From Gammaproteobacteria bacterium (GTDB taxonomy: Bacteria > Pseudomonadota > Gammaproteobacteria > UBA6429 > Thiohalophilaceae), in NCBI GenBank assembly GCA_029880425.1, contig JAOUOK010000144.1, positions 1 through 5,662 of the forward strand: a stretch of 5,662 bases of DNA, in the 5' to 3' direction. Position 1 is the first letter of the stretch. The number at the start of each line of letters is the position of its first letter. The notes below the pieces were generated by a model, which was given only the letters and a program-made list of their open reading frames with translations, was not told the DNA's origin and searched no databases. The translations under genes and the position numbers were made by a program. Below are positions 1 through 5,423 of this stretch, one piece after another.

Positions 1-2
1 AC

Positions 3-125
3 GTGCTTGTTATACCTACAACCATGCCTGGCGCTTTCTTCTGGCGTAACAAAGGTTTTGTAGAACATGCCAGGGAAACCGGTTTAGCAGAAATGCAACA
101 AGTTGGCGTTATACCAGAACATTAA
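3..125 (+). CDS. C-terminal fragment of an unrecognised protein (5' end outside window)
   Basis: An open frame enters from the left edge and ends at TAA 123-125, giving 40 residues. The visible tail has a Pro-Thr-Thr-Met-Pro-Gly stretch, an aromatic patch (AFFWRNKGF) and an amphipathic charged end finishing in VIPEH. It is read as coding because it stays open to the edge and because its stop lies only 15 nt before a well-formed gene with its own ribosome binding site, the spacing expected inside an operon. I do not recognise the family. The aromatic, basic tail could be a membrane-associating end, as in some peripheral flavoproteins, but this is only a guess. Being joined to a DsrC-family gene suggests, without proving, a role linked to sulfur or redox metabolism. 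Confidence 0.7.
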   Translation: MLVIPTTMPGAFFWRNKGFVEHARETGLAEMQQVGVIPEH

Positions 126-140
126 GAAAGGAAGTAAGTT

Positions 141-497
141 ATGTATCCTAATATGAAAATTAAAACAGTCATGGTGGACGATAAAGAAATTAGAACCTGT
201 GGAGAAGGTTATATCGTCAACCTTGATGAATGGTCAGAAGGGTTTGCAGAAGCACAGGCAAAAGTTGAGGGTCTGGAATTAACACAGGAACACTGGGATG
301 TAGTCTGGTTCTTGCGTGAATTTTACGAACAACATGGTGCCCAGGCTGAAGTAAGAAAGATGGTAAAACATTTTAAGAAAGCATGGGGTGAAGAACGAGG
401 AAGCAGTAAATATTTACACAGTATCTTTCCTTTTGGTGGACCACAAAAGCAGGGTAATCGTTTAGCCGGTTTATTACGTACCAAGGGTGAACACTGA
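141..497 (+). CDS. DsrC/TusE-family protein lacking both C-terminal cysteines (RspA-like)
   Basis: The 118-aa product has the usual DsrC length and family pattern: GYIVNLDEWSEGFA near residues 23-36, LTQEHWDVVWFLREFY at 47-62, then a basic helix and the C-terminal arm with FGGPQKQ and LAGL. In DsrC this flexible arm carries two cysteines, eleven residues apart, that form a trisulfide with sulfite-reductase-derived sulfur; TusE keeps only the penultimate one for tRNA 2-thiolation. Aligning QGNRLAGLLRTKGE with the canonical QACKIAGLPKPTGC places Asn106 and Glu117 at those two positions, so neither sulfur-carrying thiol exists. The only cysteine is Cys20, outside the arm. Cysteine-less members have been grouped as RspA and proposed to be regulatory; the exact role is unknown. 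AGGA at 129-132, 8 nt before ATG 141, supports the start. It is probably co-transcribed with the preceding fragment. Confidence 0.88.
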   Translation: MYPNMKIKTVMVDDKEIRTCGEGYIVNLDEWSEGFAEAQAKVEGLELTQEHWDVVWFLREFYEQHGAQAEVRKMVKHFKKAWGEERGSSKYLHSIFPFGGPQKQGNRLAGLLRTKGEH

Positions 498-614
498 CTC
501 CTTTTCGCAAAGAGAACAATTACTGTCTTTTCCTTTCAGTAGCAGTCTGCCACATTACAGATGTAAAAGTTTTTACTCATTCAAGACAAGATTGTATATA
601 AACTAAAAAATATA

Positions 615-648
615 CCAGGCATTTGTGCCTGGATTTAAAATTTTTACT
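615..648 (+). terminator. Probable terminator of the DsrC-like gene's transcript
   Basis: CCAGGCA (615-621) and TGCCTGG (626-632) form a perfect 7-bp, GC-rich stem with a 4-nt TTTG loop. It is followed by ATTTAAAATTTTT, a T-rich but interrupted tail. It lies about 117 nt after the stop at 497, far for a terminator but the first strong hairpin in the gap. The interrupted T-tract lowers confidence in intrinsic termination. Confidence 0.6.
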
Positions 649-699
649 GGATTTTCTGAAAGAGATACCTTTTACCTGTATCCGCTTGTTTTAATAATT

Positions 700-725
700 G
701 GAATTGATTTTATCTGGCAAATTCC
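700..725. promoter_or_regulatory. Inverted repeat, possible upstream activator site
   Basis: GGAATT (700-705) and AATTCC (720-725) are perfect complements separated by 14 nt. If the sigma-54-like promoter at 822-837 is real, its start would be near 848 and this dyad would lie at about -148 to -123, a typical place for a bacterial enhancer-binding protein. The half-sites are short and AT-containing, so chance occurrence is possible; the activator family cannot be named. Confidence 0.25.
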
Positions 726-758
726 TGTAAAAATATTACGATTTAATTAAAATTTAAT

Positions 759-771
759 AATCAATAACTTA
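759..771 (+). promoter_or_regulatory. Candidate IHF binding site
   Basis: AATCAATAACTTA matches the IHF core consensus WATCAANNNNTTR at every position. It sits between the inverted repeat at 700-725 and the sigma-54-like promoter at 822-837, the place where IHF bends DNA to bring a bound activator to sigma-54 RNA polymerase. In AT-rich DNA this consensus is expected about once in a window of this size by chance, so it is the position rather than the match that makes it worth noting. Confidence 0.35.
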
Positions 772-821
772 AAGAGTAATTTTTTATCATGATTTATTCT
801 TTTAGAGTGAAAAGGCGAAAG

Positions 822-837
822 TGGGGGGAGGCTTGCT
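822..837 (+). promoter_or_regulatory. Candidate sigma-54 (-24/-12) promoter
   Basis: TGGGGGGAGGCTTGCT fits the sigma-54 pattern TGGCACGNNNNTTGCW. The -24 TGG is at 822-824 and the -12 TTGC at 833-836, with exactly 10 bp between the invariant GG and GC; the mismatches are at C, A and C of the -24 box. Transcription would begin near 848, leaving a leader of about 235 nt before the protease start at 1083. The exact spacing and the upstream IHF-like site support it, but the G-run makes a GG in the right register easier to find by chance. Confidence 0.4.
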
Positions 838-943
838 TGTTTTTATCTTTGACGCTGTTTTTTTACGTCATAAAGTGACTTTCGTCACATTTTAGAATTA
901 AATTATATCAAGTCCTGAACGATATAAATATAGAGTAATTATA

Positions 944-971
944 CTTTGGTGGTTGATTTTAGTTACCAAGG
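944..971 (+). other. Hairpin in the protease gene's upstream region
   Basis: CTTTGGTGG (944-952) can pair with TTACCAAGG (963-971) over 9 bp, three of them G-U, around a 10-nt loop. It lies downstream of the sigma-54-like promoter and upstream of the TATAAT at 1037, so it would be in the leader only of the longer transcript. No known riboswitch family was recognised. Confidence 0.3.
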
Positions 972-1036
972 CTTCCCCCTCCTTTTACTTTTGAAGCACG
1001 AATTTTACACTGATCTATTGAGCATAATATGTAAAA

Positions 1037-1042
1037 TATAAT
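1037..1042 (+). promoter_or_regulatory. Perfect -10 hexamer (TATAAT) before the protease gene
   Basis: TATAAT at 1037-1042 would start transcription around 1049, 24 nt before the ribosome binding site at 1073-1076. No good -35 box is found 16-18 bp upstream; TTTACA at 1004-1009 is too far away and TTGAGC at 1018-1023 too near. It may be activator-dependent or a chance match in AT-rich DNA. Its overlap with the ATG at 1041 is one reason to prefer the downstream start of the protease. Confidence 0.4.
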
Positions 1043-1044
1043 GC

Positions 1045-1058
1045 ATAATTACAATTAT
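1045..1058. promoter_or_regulatory. 14-bp palindrome, possible operator
   Basis: ATAATT and AATTAT flank a 2-nt AC centre to give a perfect 6-2-6 palindrome. It lies directly after the TATAAT at 1037-1042 and before the ribosome binding site, where a repressor would block initiation. It contains only A-T pairs in the arms, so chance is a serious alternative. Confidence 0.2.
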
Positions 1059-1082
1059 AAATCTGATAAAAATGGAGTTCAG

Positions 1083-3038
1083 ATGAAAAATATATTACTT
1101 GTACTATTATTCTTTTCTTCTCAATCATTGTGGGCAGTTAATCTTGACCAGGCAGCCCTTGACAGGATATTTGCTTCCAATTACGAGGTTGTAATAGCTA
1201 AACCAACAGAGGAAACGGTCACGTACGAAAAAGAATTACCTCTACATCTGCTACCATTTCAGTATCGCAACGATAAATATTATTCAGTCGGGAGTGCGTT
1301 CCGTATTGAAGGGGGTAAATTTGTTTCAGCGGCGCATGTATTTCGTTTAGGTCAGGACAGTCAAAATAAAGATATAAATCTTCGAGACAGTACTGGGAAA
1401 ATATACCCGGTTGATAAAATCTATAAATATTCCAAGTCAAAAGATTTTGTGGTCTTTACTGTAAAAGGTGTTAAGCCAGGTCAGGGACTTAAAATAAATA
1501 CAAAGTATTCCAAGAATAAAAAAGTCAATGCTGTAGGTAACGCTCTTGGTGAAGGAGTGGTAATTCGGGATGGTTTGTATACCTCTGATACCCCGGAGTC
1601 AGTTGCCGGTGAGTGGAACTGGATACGATTTTCTGCCGCAGCGTCACCCGGGAATAGCGGTGGCCCATTGATTGATGACAAGGGAGATGTCATCGGGGTT
1701 ATCTTACGTAAATCAAAAAGTGAAAACTTGAATTACGCGCTGCCTATGAACGAAGTTATAAAATTTGGTCCAGTTGCAGATATGAGTTCTGCAACCATGT
1801 TGTATCGAATTGACTACTCTGATGATACTTCAACTTTTAGTTATAAACGTCGTTATAAATTGCCGATGGATGTGGCTGAATTAGATAAAAAGATGCAAAA
1901 AGATTTGTATAAGATCTTTAAAAAATCGGCAAAAGATTTTTTGCATGAGTATGACGAGACACTATTTCCCAAGGGGGAAGGTTCGAAACCCATGCTTTAT
2001 AACCGCTTTACTGCTGCCTTCCCTAGGATTTTGCGTAAAGGGAGTGATGGTATTTGGGATATCTATGAACCAAAAGAACTGAAATCTGCTGATACGGGTG
2101 ATAACGGCAGAATTCGATTTGGCAAGATGGGCAATTATTATTATATGAAAATTAAACGTCCAGATAATGTTGATAAAGATAAATATTACTCAGATTCAAA
2201 AATTTTGATGGATCAAATTCTTAATGGTATTAATTTCAGGCGTTATATCAGTTCTGAATCGGTTAAGGTTACATCAGCAGGCAAATCAATTAAGAATAAT
2301 GTTGTAACTGATAAGTATGGCCGTAAATGGCAGACAGGTAAGTGGCTAATCAGTTTTAGCGATCAAAAGTTTGTTCTTTACGCATTACCAACCCCGGATG
2401 GTTATGTCGGTATGCTTTCAATTACCGGTACCTCTTATGCTGATATGATGGAGATTGATATGAAAATTATTATTAACAATCTTTATTATAGTTATTATGG
2501 CACGCTAGAAGACTGGCAATACTTTATTAAGCAAGATGAGCTGATTCCAGAATATTTAAGCTATGTTTCACTTGATACAGATAAACAAAGTTATATTAAA
2601 TACAAGGGTAAGAATTTTAATTTCAGTATTGATAATAAGACGATGAAAATCACTAAGGAAAGTGATTTGGAACTTCGTTTTTCCTATTTCTATAAAAATG
2701 GAAAAGTTGTTTGGGAGCCTGCAATGGTTGTCGTCGGTGAAAATAAAAATGCGGATGACTATGCATCTTTTAGTATGAATTTAAAGCCACCTAAATCAAT
2801 GAATGAACGTTACAGTCGTCGCTGGGATAATATCGTGAATCGTCGTACACCCTATGATAACAAAGCTTATATGAACAGCGATATGACAAATATCACTAAA
2901 ATAAAAGCAGATAATCTTGATGCATTGGATGAAAACGATATTGTATATGCGATATCATGGCATGAGAAAGGTACTGTTGCACATGATATTATGGAAGCCA
3001 AGGTGAAGAGTTTGAAGTCTAATTTTAAAAATGATTGA
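1083..3038 (+). CDS. Exported trypsin-like serine protease with large uncharacterised C-terminal region
   Basis: The 651-aa product is a secreted S1-fold serine endopeptidase. Residues 1-18 (MKNILLVLLFFSSQSLWA) form a signal peptide. Catalytic His85 lies in FVSAAHVF, Asp121 in KDFVVF (the position of DLAVL in HtrA-like enzymes) and Ser192 in PGNSGGPLIDDKGDVIGVI, so the triad is intact. The protease domain spans roughly 55-235. No PDZ domain is apparent. About 415 residues follow that I do not recognise: Lys-, Tyr- and Asp-rich, with a beta-rich stretch near 410-451. The protein has no cysteine. An in-frame ATG at 1041 would add 14 polar residues before the signal peptide, but ATG 1083 is preferred because GGAG at 1073-1076 is correctly placed and the first ATG overlaps TATAAT. 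It ends 41 nt before the TraB/GumN gene and is likely co-transcribed. It probably acts in the periplasm or outside the cell; its substrate is unknown. Confidence 0.88.
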   Translation: MKNILLVLLFFSSQSLWAVNLDQAALDRIFASNYEVVIAKPTEETVTYEKELPLHLLPFQYRNDKYYSVGSAFRIEGGKFVSAAHVFRLGQDSQNKDINLRDSTGKIYPVDKIYKYSKSKDFVVFTVKGVKPGQGLKINTKYSKNKKVNAVGNALGEGVVIRDGLYTSDTPESVAGEWNWIRFSAAASPGNSGGPLIDDKGDVIGVILRKSKSENLNYALPMNEVIKFGPVADMSSATMLYRIDYSDDTSTFSYKRRYKLPMDVAELDKKMQKDLYKIFKKSAKDFLHEYDETLFPKGEGSKPMLYNRFTAAFPRILRKGSDGIWDIYEPKELKSADTGDNGRIRFGKMGNYYYMKIKRPDNVDKDKYYSDSKILMDQILNGINFRRYISSESVKVTSAGKSIKNNVVTDKYGRKWQTGKWLISFSDQKFVLYALPTPDGYVGMLSITGTSYADMMEIDMKIIINNLYYSYYGTLEDWQYFIKQDELIPEYLSYVSLDTDKQSYIKYKGKNFNFSIDNKTMKITKESDLELRFSYFYKNGKVVWEPAMVVVGENKNADDYASFSMNLKPPKSMNERYSRRWDNIVNRRTPYDNKAYMNSDMTNITKIKADNLDALDENDIVYAISWHEKGTVAHDIMEAKVKSLKSNFKND

Positions 3039-3079
3039 TTAAGGTAGATAGTGTTTATCATAAGGATTAAAAAGATAAT

Positions 3080-3943
3080 ATGAAAAAACTAATTAGTTTA
3101 TTGAGTTTTATTTTTATTGGGTTTGCTGCTGTTGTAAATGCTGAATCTCCGGTCTGGAAAGTAACTAAAGGTAATCATCATCTTTATTTAGGTGGAACGA
3201 TTCATTTGTTAGGGAAAAGCGATTACCCGTTACCCCCGGCATTCAATACAGCTTACCATGAGGCTTCCCGGCTGGTATTTGAAGCAGATATGATGAAATT
3301 CCAAAGTCCTGAATACCAGAATATTTTCATGCAGAAAATATCATATCCGGATGACAAGTCTCTTAAGGATGTTTTAAATAAAAAGAACCTGGTCGCATTA
3401 GAGAAATTTTTCACTGATCGTGATATGCCTTTTGATCCGATGTTAAGATTTAAACCAGGCATGCTGGTTATGATGTTGACCGTGATAGAAATGAAACGAC
3501 TTAATATTGCCGGTATTGGTGTCGATCAGTTTTATATCAATAAAGGTTTAAAAGAGGGTAAAAAGTTTTCTTTCCTGGAGGAGGTTGATGAACAACTCGC
3601 TTTTATCGTGGATATGGGAAAAGATAACCCTAATGAACTTGTTGAATATACACTACGAGATATGCATCAGTTAGCAACACAACTGGCCGCGATTAAAAAA
3701 GCATGGCGCACGGGGAATAATGCCGAATTAAAAAAGGTAGCATTAATACCCTGGAAAGATGGTTTTCCTGAACTTTACAATACCCTGATGGTTAAACGTA
3801 ATCATAAATGGATCCCGAAAATTGAAAACATGCTGAAAACAAAAGAAGTTGAATTTGTGATGTTTGGTGCATTACACATGGTGGGTGATGATGGTGTGCT
3901 TAAATTATTACAGCAGCGGGGGTATACAATCCAAAAACTCTAG
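3080..3943 (+). CDS. Exported TraB/GumN (TIKI-like) family protein
   Basis: The 287-aa product starts with a clear signal peptide (MKKLISLLSFIFIGFAAVVNA, cut near residue 21) and continues WKV, then GGTIHLL at 38-44, FEAD at 67-70, GIGVDQF at 145-151, FLEEVDEQL at 165-173, a conserved Arg-Asn-x-x-Trp at 240-244 and GALHMVG at 263-269, with a C-terminal LLQQRGY. This is the full TraB/GumN pattern. His42 and His266, with acidic residues such as Glu69 and Glu168, match the metal-binding positions proposed for animal TIKI metalloproteases; whether bacterial members are proteases is not settled. The length is normal for the family and there is no cysteine. The ribosome site is weak (AAGGA 3062-3066, 13 nt upstream). 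It follows the serine protease gene by 41 nt with no terminator between, suggesting one operon and a joint role in the cell envelope. Confidence 0.9.
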   Translation: MKKLISLLSFIFIGFAAVVNAESPVWKVTKGNHHLYLGGTIHLLGKSDYPLPPAFNTAYHEASRLVFEADMMKFQSPEYQNIFMQKISYPDDKSLKDVLNKKNLVALEKFFTDRDMPFDPMLRFKPGMLVMMLTVIEMKRLNIAGIGVDQFYINKGLKEGKKFSFLEEVDEQLAFIVDMGKDNPNELVEYTLRDMHQLATQLAAIKKAWRTGNNAELKKVALIPWKDGFPELYNTLMVKRNHKWIPKIENMLKTKEVEFVMFGALHMVGDDGVLKLLQQRGYTIQKL

Positions 3944-3960
3944 TAATTTTATTAAATTTT

Positions 3961-4000
3961 AAAAGCGCCTGGTTAGTTTTTAATCATAGGCGCTTTTTTT
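3961..4000. terminator. Bidirectional terminator between TraB/GumN and galU genes
   Basis: AAAAGCGCCT (3961-3970) pairs perfectly with AGGCGCTTTT (3988-3997), and the inner GGTTA and TAATC can extend the stem. On the + strand it is followed by a run of T, ending the TraB/GumN transcript whose stop is at 3943; on the - strand the arm ends in TTTT and runs into AT-rich DNA, ending galU transcription whose stop is at 4003. This fits two convergent genes 59 nt apart. Confidence 0.9.
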
Positions 4001-4002
4001 AT

Positions 4003-4872
4003 TTAAATATTTAAGCTTTTTAAATATTGTTTAAACTCTTCACCGATTTCAGGGTGCTTGAGTCCTAACTCAACACTGGCCTGTAAGTAGCCAAGCTTGC
4101 TACCACAGTCATAACGAATGCCATCAAATTCATAAGCATAAACATTTTCTTCAGCGAGTAAGTCAGCAATCGCATCAGTTAACTGAATTTCACCACCGGC
4201 ACCTTTTTGGGTTTTTTCCAGGAAGTGAAAAATACGGGGGTTAAGAATATAACGGCCGACAACGGCTAATGTTGATGGCGCATCAGCCGGAGTAGGTTTT
4301 TCCACGATAGCAGAAATAAAGCCTTCGTTATCGGTGCCATCTTTGAGGCTGACGATACCATATTTATCAGTTTCATCTTTATCAACTTGTTGTACCGCTA
4401 AAATACTTGATTCATGTTCTGAGTAAGACTGAACCATCTGGTTTATGCAGCCATTGTTATTATCAATCAAATCATCGGCAAGAATGACCGAGAATGGCTC
4501 ATCACCCACAACGGGTTTTGCACAGAGCACAGCGTGGCCTAATCCCAGTGCTTCTGGCTGGCGTAAATATATACAGGATACGTGTGCAGGAACAATATTC
4601 TTAATAAGTTGTAAAAGTTTGTCTTTACCTTTTTTTTCTAATTCAGCTTCAAGTTCATAGGTTTTATCAAAATGGTCTTCAATTGCTCGCTTACTGCTAC
4701 TAGTAACAAAAATTAATTGTTCACAACCAGCAGCAACAGCTTCTTCAACGGCGTATTGAATTAAGGGTTTATCAACAATGGGTAACATTTCTTTTGGACT
4801 GGCTTTTGTTGCAGGTAAAAACCGCGTGCCTAAGCCCGCAACAGGAAAGACGGCTTTTCTTATTTTAGTCAT
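4003..4872 (-). CDS. galU: UTP-glucose-1-phosphate uridylyltransferase
   Basis: GalU makes UDP-glucose and pyrophosphate from UTP and glucose 1-phosphate in the cytoplasm, feeding lipopolysaccharide, capsule and trehalose/osmoprotectant synthesis. The 289-aa product has every family mark: the nucleotide-binding [16 protein letters not shown] at 8-23 with [11 protein letters not shown] at 26-36, the metal-binding Asp pair in ILADD at 130-134, VEKP at 190-193, GRYIL at 206-210, [10 protein letters not shown] at 226-235 and [11 protein letters not shown] at 253-263. The length is close to the usual 280-300 residues. The chosen ATG leaves only a short Met-Thr-Lys-Ile-Arg leader before the nucleotide-binding core, as is typical, though no good Shine-Dalgarno is seen in the 15 nt upstream. 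A weak sigma-70-like pair (TTCACA at 4923-4918, TATTTA at 4901-4896, 16-bp gap) may be its promoter. Confidence 0.97.
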   Translation of the reverse strand: MTKIRKAVFPVAGLGTRFLPATKASPKEMLPIVDKPLIQYAVEEAVAAGCEQLIFVTSSSKRAIEDHFDKTYELEAELEKKGKDKLLQLIKNIVPAHVSCIYLRQPEALGLGHAVLCAKPVVGDEPFSVILADDLIDNNNGCINQMVQSYSEHESSILAVQQVDKDETDKYGIVSLKDGTDNEGFISAIVEKPTPADAPSTLAVVGRYILNPRIFHFLEKTQKGAGGEIQLTDAIADLLAEENVYAYEFDGIRYDCGSKLGYLQASVELGLKHPEIGEEFKQYLKSLNI

Positions 4873-5006
4873 CAGCGTATGGCGCCTGTAAAGTGTAAAT
4901 ATTTAAAATAGTTTTAATGTGAAAATTTTGCTATTTCAGGAGTTTAACATGGTAATACTGCAGATAAAAATGTGCCTTGAAGTTGATGTATTGAGGAATG
5001 TAATAA

Positions 5007-5042
5007 TAAAGGCATCCTGGTATAAGGTTGAGGATGCCTTTA
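5007..5042 (-). terminator. Terminator of the HhH (ComEA-like) gene
   Basis: TAAAGGCATCCT (5007-5018) and AGGATGCCTTTA (5031-5042) form a perfect 12-bp stem with a 12-nt loop. Read on the - strand it starts 12 nt after the stop of the gene at 5055-5327 and is followed by TTATTA. It separates this gene from galU, so galU needs its own promoter. Confidence 0.85.
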
Positions 5043-5054
5043 AATAGGCTTAGA

Positions 5055-5327
5055 TTATTTGCCTGGTTTTTTGATGATGAGCAAGCCTTTATTTTTCTCC
5101 AGTAACTTGTTACCAATTCCTTTGACCTTGGTTAAATCAGCAACAGTCTTAAATTCTCCATGTTTTTCCCGGTAAGCAATAATGGCCTCGGCTTTTTTTA
5201 GTCCAATACCTTTAATATTTTTACTGAGTGACTGGGCATTTGCCGTGTTGATATTTACCGGGCCGGCATGCACAAATACAGAGAAAGTTAACGCGAGAAG
5301 GGCAATAGCTATCCTTAAAGTTTTCAT
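5055..5327 (-). CDS. Exported helix-hairpin-helix DNA-binding protein, ComEA-like
   Basis: The 90-aa product has a signal peptide (residues 1-21, ending VFVHA before GPVNINTA) and then the ComEA core: VNINTANAQSLSKNIKGIG, a first HhH motif around 38-50 (IKGIGLKKAEAII), the linker YREKHGEFKTVADLTKV and a second HhH around 68-79 (VKGIGNKLLEKN). Secreted ComEA proteins of this size bind double-stranded DNA in the periplasm and help pull it in during natural transformation, but short HhH proteins like this are also present in many bacteria without proven competence. No other competence gene is in view. GGAG at 5338-5335, 7 nt before ATG 5327, supports the start. It has its own promoter-like -10 and terminator, so it is probably a single-gene unit. 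It contains no cysteine. Confidence 0.92.
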   Translation of the reverse strand: MKTLRIAIALLALTFSVFVHAGPVNINTANAQSLSKNIKGIGLKKAEAIIAYREKHGEFKTVADLTKVKGIGNKLLEKNKGLLIIKKPGK

Positions 5328-5361
5328 AATATGACTCCATGTCTTAGTTAATGAGTCACTG

Positions 5362-5367
5362 ATTATA
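5362..5367 (-). promoter_or_regulatory. Likely -10 box for the HhH gene
   Basis: On the - strand TATAAT is perfect at 5367-5362, 34 nt before the ATG at 5327 and upstream of its ribosome site. No matching -35 hexamer is seen at 16-18 bp; TTGAAA lies only 13 bp upstream. The box directly follows the T-run of the presumed pyrF terminator. Confidence 0.4.
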
Positions 5368-5369
5368 TG

Positions 5370-5394
5370 AAAACCTACACTTTCAAGCTGTAGG
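5370..5394 (-). terminator. Probable terminator of pyrF
   Basis: On the - strand CCTACA (5394-5389) pairs with TGTAGG (5379-5374) around a 9-nt loop and is followed by TTTT (5373-5370). It starts about 30 nt after the pyrF stop. The 6-bp stem is modest, and a competing hairpin is possible because a third TGTAG sits at 5400-5396. Confidence 0.5.
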
Positions 5395-5423
5395 GCTACA
5401 CTGAAATTTGCGTAGGGATTGCC

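Larger units (their letters stand above)
498..1082. other. Long gene-free AT-rich regulatory interval
   Basis: About 585 bp separate the DsrC-like gene from the protease gene's preferred start. No convincing gene is present on either strand; the longest frame with a plausible start is a 29-codon one at 789-878 without a good ribosome site. The interval holds the hairpin at 615-648, an inverted repeat at 700-725, an IHF core match at 759-771, a sigma-54-like promoter at 822-837, several small hairpins between 851 and 971, and a TATAAT plus palindrome just before the protease gene. The density of signals suggests a regulatory region rather than decayed coding DNA. Confidence 0.6.

Noticed and set aside
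553..576. TTAC/GTAA and GTAAAA/TTTTAC hairpins as the terminator after the DsrC-like gene
   Set aside because: Short, AT-rich stems with tiny loops and no proper T-run; the hairpin at 615-632 is much stronger.
823..828. G-run as a possible G-quadruplex
   Set aside because: Only one run of Gs is present; four nearby G-tracts are needed for an intramolecular quadruplex.
780..990. A known riboswitch class in the protease upstream region
   Set aside because: I looked for c-di-GMP, TPP, cobalamin and SAM core motifs and saw none; the pairings are not diagnostic.
1219..1693. Two antisense frames (1219-1440 and 1481-1693) inside the protease gene
   Set aside because: They lie opposite the protease domain whose catalytic motifs are certain, have no ribosome sites and give no family-like sequence.
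2867..3061. Antisense frame over the end of the protease gene
   Set aside because: No ribosome site or recognisable motif; its apparent hydrophobicity comes from the complement of the coding strand.
3253..3462. Antisense frame within the TraB/GumN gene
   Set aside because: Overlaps a well-supported conserved gene entirely and shows no features of its own.
4445..4660. Frame on the + strand inside galU
   Set aside because: Shadow of galU, whose motifs fix the true reading frame.
4931..5116. 61-aa - strand frame spanning the terminator after the HhH gene
   Set aside because: It overlaps the C-terminus of the HhH gene and runs through a strong 12-bp terminator stem.
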